DNA of 64,000 nt from Scedosporium boydii. Its lineage: Eukaryota; Ascomycota; Sordariomycetes; Microascales; Microascaceae. How positions within the stretch are numbered: position 1 is the stretch's first letter; each line of letters opens with the position of its first letter. Under the pieces are notes generated by a model. The model saw only the letters and a list, made by a program, of their open reading frames with translations. It was not told the origin of the DNA and made no database searches. The stretch lies in the NCBI GenBank assembly GCA_002221725.1, contig NJFT01000001.1, positions 372,001-436,000 of the forward strand. The letters run 5' to 3'. Positions 32,360 through 44,903 of the stretch are shown in pieces. The position numbers and the translations under genes were made by a program.

Positions 32360-35300
32360 CTATTCAGTCTCATAAAACTGCGGCACCGGCCTATACGTCA
32401 TCACTCTCCTGCTACTCCACACACGCCTCCTATCGTCCCTCGCGGCCGCCTTCGTCGGGACAATCGACATCTTCCGCTCTTTCTCGGTCCCCTCGAGCGT
32501 AGCATCCTTAGCACTATCATCAACATCCAGCCCCTTCGACTTATCCCTCTTCTTCTTCCCGCTCTTGTCCTTCTTCTTCTCACCTTTATCGTCCGCCGAG
32601 CTCGCCTCGTCATCGGAGTACGGGTTCGGCCGCACGACGCGCAACTTGACCACCTCCTTCTCCTTATCTTCCTCGGGGATCTTATGGTAGATCCTCAGCC
32701 CGACGACCACGACAGCGTTCCACGGATCGGTCTCGATGTCGGGCTTGTCCCCTGCGCCAGGCGGTAGAGGCATCATCGGAGGGGGCGGTAGGTTTCCGGG
32801 CGGAGATAGACCGTTGCCCGGGTTCTGGGGTTCCCTGATGAGGCCGAGTTCCATGTCGACCTCGCGATCGGTGACGTCGGAGACGGAAGAGATGCTGGAG
32901 ACCTCGGAGTCGGAACCCTCGCTGTCCGATTCGCAGTATGCTTCGGGCTCTCGGCACAGCGGTGGCGGTGCCATTCCGTCTCGAGGAATGGCAAACCGCG
33001 CCATGCCTGGCGGAGGAAAAGGCACCCTGTGAAGTGGTCGGCGGCCGCGGTGCCGATCGGCCGAGCCGTCTTCTACGCGTGTGGATGATGGGGGATCCAG
33101 GTCCGTTTGCTCTGCGGATGAGGAGGCGCGGCGGACGTGTCTTCGCTCGGATATCCGGGGGCGAGCGCTCGCGTCATTCTTGGGAAGCTCGTTCTCTTCC
33201 TTAGATTTTGGTTTCTCGCTGGAGGCGTCTTTTTCTTTCTCTTTCGAGGATGCTGGTTCGTCGTCCTTGACCTTTTTATCCGTGGGAGGTTCTGCATCCT
33301 CCTTTTCTTTTTCCTCCTTGTCCTCTTCCTTAGGTTTTGCCTCCTCGGACGCCTCTGGGGCCAAAGGTTTAAGCTCATCGCCGGCTTTCTTTTCGCCAAG
33401 CTTAGTGGGAGGTTCGGGTTTTGGCTTGCTATCCTCGGTCGTTTTGTCTGCAGTTTCGGCCTTCTTCTGATCTAACAGAGTCTGCGTGCTCTTGTCCTCA
33501 ACTCCCCCAGGTCGGGCGCTAGTCGACGGAGATGACGGCGTATGTTGGGTCCTCGACTCGCTGCTGTTAGTGCGACCCGCATCGCCATCCTTAGCATCCT
33601 TGAGGATTGGCTTCCTATCACGATAGCGAGGTCCAGGTCCACGAGGGACGAACCTGCCACCCGGCGAGGGGCGATCCATCTGGGAGCGAAAACCCAGACG
33701 TCGCCTAGGTCCCGGGCTCCCGGGCCGCCCATCCCACTCTTGATCCCCGTAACGATCGTTGCGGGCTCTGGCCTTCTTTATCTCCTTCCTGTCTCTCGCC
33801 TGCTTCTTCCACCGCACGTACTTGATCTGCATCTTCTCCTTCGTCAAAAACTCCCTCATCTTTTCTTTCTTTCGATTCAACACCCTCTTCTCGTGAGCCT
33901 CCCGCAGCGCCTTCTCCTCCTCGGTTTCCTTGTACCGACCCTTGCTGTGCGCAAGATCGTAGGCCAGCCCGATGCGCAGCAGCTTCTCCCGTCGCGTCTT
34001 GGCATTGTTGCGAATCACGTCCTCGACGGGCAGGATGGAGTTGTTGCGGACAGCGTCGACCTTGACCATGACGGTGTAATCCCCGGCCTCGAGCTTCACC
34101 TCAACGTTTACCGAGCGGCTCATGCGGTACGCGGGGGATGTGCGGACGATGCAATCTTCCTGGCCCGCGCGGTGCAGCCGGAAGGAGAGGCTGAAGGTGT
34201 ATTGGCCCTCGAGGCCCCTAAAGTATCGATCGTCGAGCTGCGAGAGCACGATGACGACCTCGCCGCCCGTCGAAAGCGTAAACTCGAAGCGGGTATCATG
34301 ATAATCGTGCTTCCAAGGAATCGACAGCGGCGTCCACATGGAAGCAACACGCCAATCGTCGCCGAAGAGGCGCGTGCGGTCAAAAGCCTGGTACTTCCTG
34401 AGCAGATCCGAATATGAGATCCAAAACGCCCCGTCGTCGCCAAACTGGTGATCAAGGCGCTTGAGCCACTCGGCCGTCCACTCCTTGGACCCGTCGCTCC
34501 AGGGCCCTTTCCACTCGCCTTTCCCCCAGGGGTTCTTGAGGAGGACGAGCCTCTTGCCCTCAATTTCAACGGCGCGCATGACGGAGTAGGCGTGGAGCTC
34601 GACGATCCCCTTGCGATTGCCGAGGCCGCGGCCCCAGATGCCCGTCGAGCAGCCGAAGAGGAACTCCTTGTTGACCTGCATCAGCTCGTCCTTCCAGAAG
34701 GCCTCGCGGTCGAGGATGTCGGAGGTGTAGATCTCCGTCGTCACACCACCCGTCAAGTCCTCTATGCCCTCGCCCGTGAAGCCGCCCTCGATGGACGCGT
34801 AGTCGCCGTGGGCCTTGGCGTAGCACTTTTCTAGGAGGGGCAGCCATGTTTCGTTGGGGTTCTCGCATTGGGAGAAGTAGAGGGCGCCGCTGTTGCTTTG
34901 GTAAATATGGCGGTAGGCCTCTTCGGAATCTACTCTTTCTCGATCGTCCCTACAAAACCCCCAAGTTAGAAAAAAGACGAGCGAACAAACGTGTAAAGGT
35001 AAAAAGTGGCCGTACCATAGCATGCGCTCGATGAAGCTCTCATCATAGTCGGGCTTCTTCAAGTAGAGCTTGTCATCGATGATCTCACTAAACCACTCGC
35101 CGTCGCGGTGGAAGACGAAGCCATAGACGCCGACCTGCTCATCTCTCGCGACACAGACACGCTCGATCAGCCCCTTTTTGTTGCTAAGAGTGCAAAGAGC
35201 GCTAGAATTCGAGGAAAATTAGCATTATAGTCTCTCCCTACCAACTTCTTCCTAGTCTCAAAAGGCAGGGCAAAGGCGTGCATAAAAAGAGCAAACTTAC

Positions 35301-36041
35301 GCCAGAAACCAACAGTCCCCTCCATTCCCCTGCCTCACATCCTGCATAGACGGCCCATCGATAAAAAACTGCGGCTCATCAAAGATATCAGCCACCCTCT
35401 TGACGGCCCTAGGCTTGAACGGAGGAGGATTATTATCCGGCCCGTCAGACTCGGTGTCGCTACCATCGTCGTCGATCTTGGGCGCCGAGGCCGGGCGCTT
35501 GTTGCTCAGCGACTCGAGGCAATCGCGCTTGCTGCACTTGAGGTCGTACTCGAGATCGAAGTGCGGATCGCGGTACTTGCGATTGATGGCGCGACACTCG
35601 TCGGCGATCTTGCGGACCTTGGTGCGGCAGATCTCGGCGGCCTCGGCGTAGGAGGACTGCGTTGTCCGCTCCGGGCCTTGGCCGGTACGCTTGGCGGCCT
35701 TTTCGGCGTATTCATTTTGGGGGATGACAGTGGTCGCTTTTTTTTAATGAGTTAGCTTAGCTCTCTTATCGGCTTCTCTTTCCTCTTGAAGTCTTCTCTC
35801 CCCTTCATCGCAGCCGGCACGCTTTGGGTTCAAAGGGGAGATCCCAGCCTCTCATTTTACGGCAATGTGACGGAAGCGCCCCGGCAGCCTTTTAGATGAG
35901 ATGCGTCTTACCTTTGCTTGGAGTTTGAGCGGAGAACTCCTTCCAGAATTCATCGATGACGTCCTGGGGAGGCCCACGCCTCTTTGGAGGCGGTTTTGGG
36001 AGTGGAGGAGGAGGAGGCGGTGGTAAGGGTGGTAATGCCAT
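32360..36041 (-). CDS. Calpain-family cysteine protease with long charged C-terminal tail, 4 exons
   Basis: Exons are 35912-36041, 35301-35736, 35016-35201 and 32360-34949, giving 1113 residues. The protein starts with a polyproline run (residues 4-13). The peptidase C2 domain follows: the catalytic Cys185 in QGNGGDCWFLA, His370 in VELHAYSVM and Asn390 in LLKNPWG, so the triad is complete. The second intron splits the codon just after WFL. A domain III-like beta region follows (about 425-540, with WKHDYHDTRFEFTLS and VIVLSQLDDRYFRG). The remainder is Lys-, Glu-, Ser- and Pro-rich low complexity ending YRPVPQFYETE. I do not see an N-terminal MIT domain as in PalB/Rim13, so this is probably a different fungal calpain, not the pH-signalling protease. 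No EF-hands are visible. The substrate is unknown. Confidence 0.9.
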
Positions 36042-37710
36042 GTTCTATGGTGGTGATGGCGATGGCGATGGAGGTGGTGATCGAGGCACCTTGGCGCGAA
36101 ATCTCCCAGTGAGATTCACACAAGCCGTGGCGGAGGAATGCTTCGGACTTGGAGGAATGCGGCGCTTAATGTCGACTCAGGATTTCGAACGACCTTGTCT
36201 CGCTCGGAGAACATGCGCCCAGCGTGGGGAGACCTGGACAATACGAAATCACTCCTCCCGACAGCTTCCTTGTCAATATATTCTGAATGATCGGATTAAG
36301 CTTGGGTGGATTGAGCTGATTTCTTCGCTGTTTTGGTTTGATTCGGCGAATAGAACTTTCTATCTTTCAACTTGAGGGAAAAAGAGACGAAGTGAGCAAA
36401 AGAACGCAAAGCGAAACGAAAATGGGCGAATGCTCCCAATATGAGTCTGAGTACAATTGACAAGGGCGGGAAAAGAAAATGGAGGGAACAGTTCTCTACT
36501 TAAAATACGCGGACAGCAGCTCACGCAATTGACAGCTTCACCAAAAAAAAAAAGAAACATCCGTAGCCTTGTCAAGATCCACGTTACATCGCCGCACGAA
36601 AGCAGCAGAAGCGCCGCAGGACAATGCGATAATACATTTCGTGGCATGCACTGGCAGTCTGGCACACTGCGCGGTGGTAATAGCCTGGGCGGTGCTGCTG
36701 CTCACTTGCCGCCGCGATGGGGTCCTCACAACCAACAATGCTCTTTCATTGGAATGCCAGAATGTGGGTGGTGTGGTTGCCTGGAGCCTTTCTCCAACAC
36801 CATCCAACACCACACGGAACCATTCATTCGACCCCTCCTAATGGGTGTCAGCCCTGGTGGAATGATAGGTTCTGCACCGACATGGGTTTAGCTAGTTTAG
36901 CTCGGGCATGACGGCGACAGCGGTGACGAGCTGACGGACCGTGGTTGGATAGGGCTGAGCAAGCTTCGGTTCTGCGGCACTTGCCTGGCGGCTTCTTTGG
37001 AAGATGAGGATAGATATCAGGGAGGATCTTAGCTTTCTTCGATTGTATTTTGTGATAGATTGATAGAGAATAGCAGCTCAATAGAGAGTACAGTCTCTGG
37101 CAAGGAAGACTGGCCAAAAGGGGATCTGAGGCTGTGAGAGGAAATAAAAAGATCAAGCACCAATGTCTAGGTAGCTCACGCGCTCCACCTGTGACGGTAT
37201 TCTCATTCTCTGGTTCTTCTCATGCATGACTGACCAAATGCTGCCTATAATATGAGCCGCGCATTCGAGATGATATAGACCATCTTAGGCAACGGGATGC
37301 CCTCGTTCGCTACACTCTCTGTCCGGGGTATCACAAGCTGCAGGTTTATGTGGCTTTGCTGTGCAGTAAGACAACTAGTCTGCTTCAAGGACAGCCAAGA
37401 ACGGATCGAAAAGGCTATTGTTGCGAACAATTTCGCCACACGCGAGCCCGGCCTGTGGAGTGATGCATGGGGTTAGATTAAAGCTGGAGCATAGCCATCG
37501 CGGGAGGCTGCCGTTCAGATGCGGGCCGGACAGAGACTTACACGACGACTTTTTGCAAATACGATGGATAGCACGAAAAGAGAGGGAAAGATAATAAATA
37601 AAATAAACCGGAAATTTTGAATACCCTCCTGGAAGATAGGGGAAAAAAAATTCGATACTTATTCGAAACGATCAAGTTTCGTCATAACAGCTTTATCCAC
37701 TCTAACCCAT
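36042..37710. other. Intergenic region (calpain upstream / beta-glucosidase 3' flank)
   Basis: No gene is supported. A short A-tract lies at 36542-36553. Frames on both strands are short and without recognisable motifs. Confidence 0.5.
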
Positions 37711-40424
37711 TTACACACCCGACCACCACCAAGTCTCAGGAATGCGAATCGATCCGCTGACCGCTTGGCCCTCTCTGATCTGGCTGCTATTGCTGGCAAT
37801 AATCTCGTACTCTCCCTTCTCAACACACCACTTATTTCGCACCTCATCAAAGTAGCTGAAGGCATACTTGGTCTCAATCTCCACCACCACAGGCTTACTC
37901 TCGCCGGCCTCGAGCTCAACCTTGGCAAAACCCTTGAGCTCCTTGATCGGCCTGCTGACCTCGGCCGCCTGCTTCGGAGCGACGTAGACCTGGACCACCT
38001 CAGCGCCCTTGCGTGATCCCGCGTTCTTGACGTTAACCTTAACTGAGATCTTGCCGTCCTTGTCCTCCTCGACGGAGGGGTCCGAGAATTCAAAGGTCGT
38101 GTAGCTGAGACCGTGGCCGAAGGGGAAAAGGACTTCGCGGTTGGCATATTCGTAGAATCTGTAGCCAATGTAGATATCCTCACCGTAGAGAGTGCGTCCG
38201 GCCTCAGTACGGAAGTGGAGAAAGGACGGATTGTCCTGGATCGTCTTGGGGAAGCTGAGGGGAAGCTTGCCTGAGGGGTTAGCATCGCCGAAGAGGACGT
38301 CGGCGATGCAGTTACCCGTTTCGTTGCCGCCGTACCACGCCTGGACGACCGCGGGGACCTTGGAGATCCAAGGCATGGTGACGGGGGTACCGGACTGCAT
38401 AACAACCACGGTGTTGGGATTCACGTCCGCAACGGCGGCGATCATATCGTCGAGGTAGCCGGGCAGATCCATATTCTCGCGGTCGAAGCCTTCAGACTCC
38501 CAGTCGGCATTGAGACCAGCACAGATGATGACCTGGTCCGCATCCCTCACAAGGGCAGCGGCTTTTTCAATCTCCTTCTTGTCGTCGATGACTAGACATC
38601 CGCCGACGCGGAGGATACCGTTGTCGAAGAGGGTGCGAGACTTGGAGAGCTCTGAGGTCGGGGTGGATCCGAACTCTACCTTTATAGCGTAGATCTCGCC
38701 CTTCTTGAGCTGGATGCGGCCCTTCTCCTCGATGGTGGCCTGAGAGAAGAAATGTGAACCCTGTGTCTGGTTGATGCTGTTGTCGACTACGAGTTTGCCG
38801 TTGATGTAGAGACGAGCGGTACCGCAGACTATGAGACTAAACTCCCACTCACAGTCCTCCTCAACTGCAAACGAACCGTCAAAGTCCGCATACCACGTGC
38901 CGGACTTGATCTTGGGGCTTGAGTAGTCTATGAAGAGGAGCTCTGTTTTCGTGATAACGTATTCCTCCTGCACCTCCCGGCCTGACGCTGATGGGGGCTC
39001 GTTGTATACCTTCATGAGGAAACCAGGCTTGCCGTCGGGTGTCTTGAGGAGACCGTCAAGAAGAGGGAGGATCTTGTGCGAGTTGGCACCGATGGTGTAC
39101 TTGGGGGCATACGTGAGCTTGCTAGTGATGCCGGCAAATGGCGTAACGGCGTAGTAGGGCGCCAGCGCTGCGGAGCCACCACCATGGAAGGTCGCTACTT
39201 TTGCATTAGGACCAATGACAACGGTCTAGTCCGGAAAGGGTTGATCTTTTGTGAGCACGACTGGGTAGGAAGAATAAAAAGTTTCAGGGGCGGAGGGAGT
39301 AACAAATAGAACTAACCTTCTTTTCCTTCTTCAATGGGAGAACCTCTCTGTCGTTCTTCAGCAGAACAATACCCTCGTTTCCAATCCTCCTCAACAACTC
39401 CGCCGTCTCGGGAGTGTCGCCAGTCACCTCGGGTGCATTTTCGGGAACGCCCGAAGCAGCGCAAGCCTTGATGAGCTTGAGTACACCACGGACACGCTCA
39501 TCTAGGACGTGTTCCCGGACCTTGTCGGTGGAAACGTTGAACTTGAGAGCATCGCCCCTGAATCGACTAGGACCAGGCATCTCAATGTCGAGACCAGCAT
39601 ATATGGCGGCGGTAGTGCTGTAGGTTCCGTACCAGTCGCTCATGACGGCGCCGTCCCAACCCCACTCTTTCCTCAAGAGGTCATCAATTAGCTTAGGGCT
39701 CTCGCTACAGTAGTCTCCGTTGACGCCGTTGTAGCCCGTCATGAATGCCCCAGGAGTTGCGTCCCGGGCGCAGATCTGGAAAGGAAGAGCGTAGATCTCA
39801 CGGAGAGCCCTCTCCGTAACCTTGACCTGGACTGCATTGCGCTTGTGTTCGTGGTCATTGCAGACAAAATGCTTGGCCGTAGCCTGGACACCGGTGCTCT
39901 GAATACCCTTGATCAGGGCAGCAGATCCAAGACCGGAGAGCACCGGGTCCTCACTGAGGGACTCGAATCCTCGACCGCCGAGGGGACCGCGCTGCATATT
40001 CATGGTGGGCCCAAGAATGACATGGGCGCCCTTGAGCTTGGCTTCCTCTCCCATCTTCTTGCCGGCCTCCTCGAGGAGAGGAGCATTGAAAGTAGAGCCG
40101 AGCGATGTACCACAGGGGAAGCAGGCGGCACGGACGCCGTTAAAGAACTTGGTACCGCGGACACCGTTGGGGCCATCGGTGAAGCGGAGTGAGGGTATGC
40201 CCTTCTCGGGGATAGACTTGGTATGCCAGAAATCAATGCCTTCAACATGGTTAGCTCGCGAATATCTTGCCCAAGATTATTGGTACCCTTAGCTTTTCTG
40301 GGAGTGACAGCATAAGGAATTTTAGCAAGTCAGCGACAGTGAATCAAGACTTACCAGCTACAAGATCGACTTTCTCGGAGAGAGTCAACTTCTTGAGCAC
40401 CTCCTCTACATTAATGTCCGCCAT
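37711..40424 (-). CDS. GH3 beta-glucosidase with PA14 insert, probably intracellular, 3 exons
   Basis: This glycoside hydrolase family 3 enzyme hydrolyses terminal beta-glucosides such as cellobiose. Exons are 40355-40424, 39317-40239 and 37711-39225, giving 835 residues. The N terminus ([19 protein letters not shown]) has no signal peptide. The substrate-binding blocks [21 protein letters not shown] and [10 protein letters not shown] are present, and the nucleophile is Asp225 in [11 protein letters not shown]14 domain interrupts the C-terminal sandwich at about 400-540 ([31 protein letters not shown]). The fibronectin III-like end includes [14 protein letters not shown]. Both introns are GT-AG. 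The signal-less, PA14-bearing form matches the intracellular (Bgl1A/Cel1a-like in role, GH3 in fold) subgroup used for imported cellobiose; that use is inferred. Confidence 0.95.
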
Positions 40425-43400
40425 GGTGATCGCTTATATGGATTTACCGGGATCCTGCGGGTTTGATCTGCTCCGTCGGGGATCTTATAAAACCGGCCAG
40501 AGAACGACCAGAGCAAGCACAAACGGCAACGAAAAAAGGAGAAAGCAAAAATCAAGTGAGATGCTATAGAGTATACAAGCACAGGAGAGTAGATCACAAG
40601 CTTGGGATTGCTTGGGGTTTTTATAATAATCGGGGGGTCGTACAGCTACGAAAACCAACGTGACAACCGACGGATGCCAGGAGAGGCGATGGAATGAACC
40701 CCTGCAACCGCACGTCACTTCGGCGCGCGGTCTAACATGGGAACTTGGCCAGGCGGTATACATCAGGAATAGATCAATCCATTCACGGGTTGAAGGGGAA
40801 ACGACTAGTTTCCCGATCTAACAAGAACAGGAAATGGGCTTCCGGCCCCTCTCCTCCCACCCTGTTTGGTGGCATATTGTGGCTCCCCAAAGTCGAAACC
40901 GTCAGGCCGGAAGGATTTTTTTTTCTTTCTGCCATGGTATCACCGGGCTGTGCTTCCAAGGTGCGTTGGCGAGGTCTTCACTCGAGAAACCTGGACTCCT
41001 CATTCCAAATTCCCCTCCTCTTACATTCTTGCATGGCGTCGCGTAGAGAACCGTCCTAAGACTTCCACAGACTGGGAAAGGGACCAAAGGACAGAGGCCA
41101 CGGATCCGAGGGCGAACCAATTGTGGGTGCTAGGCTTTCGGCATCGCAAAGACGACCCGACAAGCCGATGGTGAGCTGTGGGCAGTGACACAACGAGGAG
41201 TTGCACTGAAGCTGCTGTGACGGAGCTGATGCATGTGGGTGCAGGAGAGTTGGACTGGATTGGCGAAATGCTGCAGCGATAGTGGTCCGGCCTTCCGAAG
41301 AAATGGCGATAAGATGCCAGGGTTTAGCCGAATCTCCACAAAATTGCACGAGATGGGACACTAAGATCAACCCCTGTTCCTTGATTCCCCCAGAGTTTTT
41401 CCTGCATCTTACGCTAAGTAAAAATTTCTTGCGAACTTTTGCCGCAAGAGACCCGGAGACCCACTCACACACACGGAGGAAGGAGCCGGTTGGCTTATTG
41501 AAGCCTCCGCAAGCTAGAGAGAGATGGAGAGAGACGCAACTTATTATTGCTCAGCATCACAAACTTGGGCAGCAACATTGGACATGTCCCTCTTGGCCCT
41601 TGGGTACGAGGAGTCGCAGCACTTCGCTTCTTCCCTTTCCTTTGCATAGGGCCCCGATCTCGGCTCCGTCCTCGCCACTAAGGCTAGTAGTGTGTCTGTG
41701 TGGTGTGTCTTGCGCCTTCGCCGGTCTTCTGTCTTTGTTTAACCTATCCTGTTCCACATTTTAACCCTTGAGGGGAGACGTCGTGTCTAACACCGAGATT
41801 TACACTAACATTTGCACCAACCCCTCTCCCCCCTTCTTAAAAGAAAAAGCAACCCCAGAGACGGCAAAAGCAACCCTGGCTGGCCCATCCGATGTCGTTG
41901 CTAATCTCGCCAAGTCATCTGCCATCTGCGAAGGATCTGGCCGTGCCCGCCCTTGCTATGCTACGTACCTCAGAAGGGAGGTAGCAATCTAAGACAAACC
42001 TGAGACCTTCCCGCCGTGGAAAAAGTAACATGGAGCAGTTGGGCAGTGAGCAAAGCTGGGGAAGGAGGAGGAGGCAACAAAGAATCGCTGAAGACATCCA
42101 GACCTGTCCTTATACTTGAAGGAACCACACAGCGCGGCCCGTTCCATCAATGATTCAGTGGTCATGGAACATAGGTTTGAACGGTGCGGAATAAAGACGG
42201 GCGTGGTATCGTTGATCTCCGGAAGCATCTTTTAAGGGCAAGTCTCATTCTATTCTTGGATGATCTTCAAGCGGCGATGCCATGATACATTCTTGCAAAC
42301 CTATGCTGGCAGCAAGACACTACAAGTCTGCAAGTACTTCGCAGACTCTCTCCCCTCAGATTATCTTCCTTGCACGCCCCCCATTCCTTCAGGCTCTCCA
42401 CAGCTGCCGTGCTTTTTTCTCGCCTTCATCAACTCTGCTAGTGCTTATGTGCTTCAAAACTGCTAAAAACTGAAAACGGCCTCTTGCTGGTGCCCCATTC
42501 GCCCGCTCCCCTCTCTTCATAACCTCCAATCGCTTTTGTCTCTGCTATGCTCTTCTCCACTCGCTCAGCTCCAAAAGTCCAGGGACCAGGTCCTCCCCTC
42601 CATCGAGGCTGGTTTAGCTCTCTCTAATTCTCCGAGCACAGTCTACCCTTGTCCGCTCCCAAGCACTAAACACAAACCCTATTCAGCGCCCTCGCTATGT
42701 AGAGTACGATAGGAGCGTACAATGGTGTACGCTGTGGCTGGTTGGCGTATGTCCGGTGCGGCTGATTGAAATATTCTCTTCTAATCGGCCGAGATGGATG
42801 TGAGTGAGGATTCGCCCTAGCCAAGCCACTGGGCTATTTTTCGACATTTGATATTATATTATTACTCATTGCGTGGACACGGACACGGGCACCGATATAA
42901 CTGAATGCCGAAGAGCTCGGAGCTGCGGGAAATGATAGCTTTCCAGGACTGTCGACGGACTTCTCTTGGAAGAACAGCGCGCCGCATCAGAGCTGAAGAA
43001 CCCAGGATTGAAGTCTTGACATGACGAGATGATATGTATACCAGAACGGCTCTTAGTTCATTGCAATATGGCGTGTAACTCCTAAATATTGCATCCCATA
43101 CATACTGAGAGAGTAGATTTTTCAAAATACAAAGTTCTCGTTGTAAGTGATTCGCGTTTGCTATAGACAAAGGAGATGAGAATGAAAGAAAGACAGAAGG
43201 AAAAAAAACATAAGGATATAATACACGCAAGTGGTGTCGTCAGCAGTCGTACTTCATAGACGCTTGCCAGGCATTATTACGTCCATATCTCCATATTCCG
43301 AATCATAAAAGCCGTGCTCTGTTGTTATCCATGATTCCCCTGTTTGGTACATCCCAATCTCTCCTTGCCCCCCTACCTCCCTCCGGCCAGAGACTCCGTG

Positions 43401-43480
43401 ACGCCCTTTTCAGCCATTGCAATTTCTCAAATCATTCAAGTTGGGAACACTAAACGTTTGCCCGATTCGTTAGCGTTTTG
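40425..43480. other. Intergenic region (beta-glucosidase upstream / bZIP 3' flank)
   Basis: About 3 kb with no supported gene. C- and T-rich plus-strand tracts occur at 41580-41880 and 42340-42690. ORFs here are short and unrecognised. The region upstream of 40424 is the promoter of the beta-glucosidase gene. Confidence 0.5.
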
Positions 43481-44903
43481 CTATTGAAGCCTTTCAAACA
43501 CACAAGAAGAGTGGTAGTAGTAAACTTTACCGTATTCTGCGTCTCGCCCCCCGCCACACGACGGCCATGTTCCAGCCTGGCGGTCAACGTGCCAGCACGA
43601 ATGTTGCGGACCTTGGGCCTGAGAGATCCAGCCACCGTAGTTTCCATCCCGGACGGACATAGTGCGGAAGTTGTGAGGCTCTCCTCCAGATGGGTCCTCC
43701 ATAACGCGTTGAGACCTGGCCTGTACGTTTGAGGATCCTATGAGAGCCGCGTTTCGAAAGTAAGCGTGAATATTGTCTTCGGCCACAGGAGCAGTTGAGG
43801 TAGCTCCTGTGTGTACGGTTGGTGGTAACGCCGGAGCACTGGGAGGAGGAGGCCATGACGATGTCGTGTTGGATGGTGCGGCGGTTGAAAATCCAAGTAA
43901 AGACGAAGGCTCATAATCCGAATCGAGCCTGCCAAAGGCCCCAACTATTCCACTAGGCCCAGGGTTCACCACTGCTAGGGTACCGCGCCTGCTCGAAGCT
44001 ATTGAAGACGGTGCCGTCTCATCCGAAGTCGCTGTACTGCTTTGGCTATCCGCGATGCTGATTGACAGGGAAGAAGACCGTGAGGTTGGGCCTACACGCC
44101 TTGAAAGGTCCTGTGCCTTGTCGCAAACGTCTCCGACTATGAGTAAATGTGTTAGCTTCAAAACGTGGAGAGTTTCACTTTCGACTTTTATTCTTCTTAC
44201 CTTGAGCAGCTACAGAGCATGGCTCTCCATGAGTTAACCGAGCAAGTTCTTCTTCTAAGCATTGGACTCTTCTGGAAAGTGCCATAATCATGTCGTCCTT
44301 TTGAGCCACGACGTTTTGATAGTCTTCCATTCGTCGCTTGGTCCTTTCCCTGATGGCTCTTTGCGCGCGACGGTCATTGCTCCTCTTCCGTTCAAGTTGT
44401 GCTGGTGTTAGTGACGACACAGTCCTCGATCCTAAAGACGGTGTTAGTGCCAACACTATAACTTGTGTAAATGCAGACGAAATCCCCATACCTTTACGCT
44501 TTCGTGACTTCGAAGGGATGCCGTCGGGTTCGGCTGAAGAACGGGCATGAGATTCAGTAGGTGAGAGAATCGTAGGCCCGAGATCCACCCTGATGCTCGC
44601 AGCATTGTTGTGTTGAAGATGGTGATGATGGTTTTCCGCTCCCGCCATCTGCATCTGTTGCCTTGTCGCCATATCACCAGCCCCGCCGCTCCCTAGAAAG
44701 CTGTCCATCGAGAAGTTTGCGAGATCCCAATGTATGCCGCCGTGAGGTTCTATAGATGGCGTCTGCGGTGGCGGCGGTGCTGAATGCTCAGACCAGCTTG
44801 CATCGACGGCTGTTGCCATAGCGGTCGAAGTTGGTGACGCCTCGGGTTTGACATGGATGCCGGGAGGGATCCCTGCCGTCTGGGAAGGCATCTGGCCTAT
44901 CAT
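43481..44903 (-). CDS. bZIP transcription factor with atypical basic region, 3 exons
   Basis: Exons are 44492-44903, 44201-44431 and 43481-44136, giving 432 residues from the Met at 44903. The 60-bp first intron is a multiple of three and open, so an unspliced reading also stays in frame; splicing is assumed because it brings KSRKRKG next to SRTVSSLTP. The basic region is at about 151-169 (LERKRSNDRRAQRAIRERTKRR), followed by a zipper (ALSRRVQCLEEELARL) to about 205. The invariant bZIP Asn position is Asp157. The rest is Ser-, Pro- and His-rich. The same frame is open to 45119, so the N terminus could be longer, but that part reads like a leader (Lys run from an A-tract). The C-terminal end may also hide a further splice (GTAAAG at about 43531). 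The target genes are unknown. Confidence 0.75.

Noticed and set aside
33542..34417. 291-codon plus-strand frame inside the calpain gene
   Set aside because: Antisense shadow of the calpain exon, without motifs of its own.
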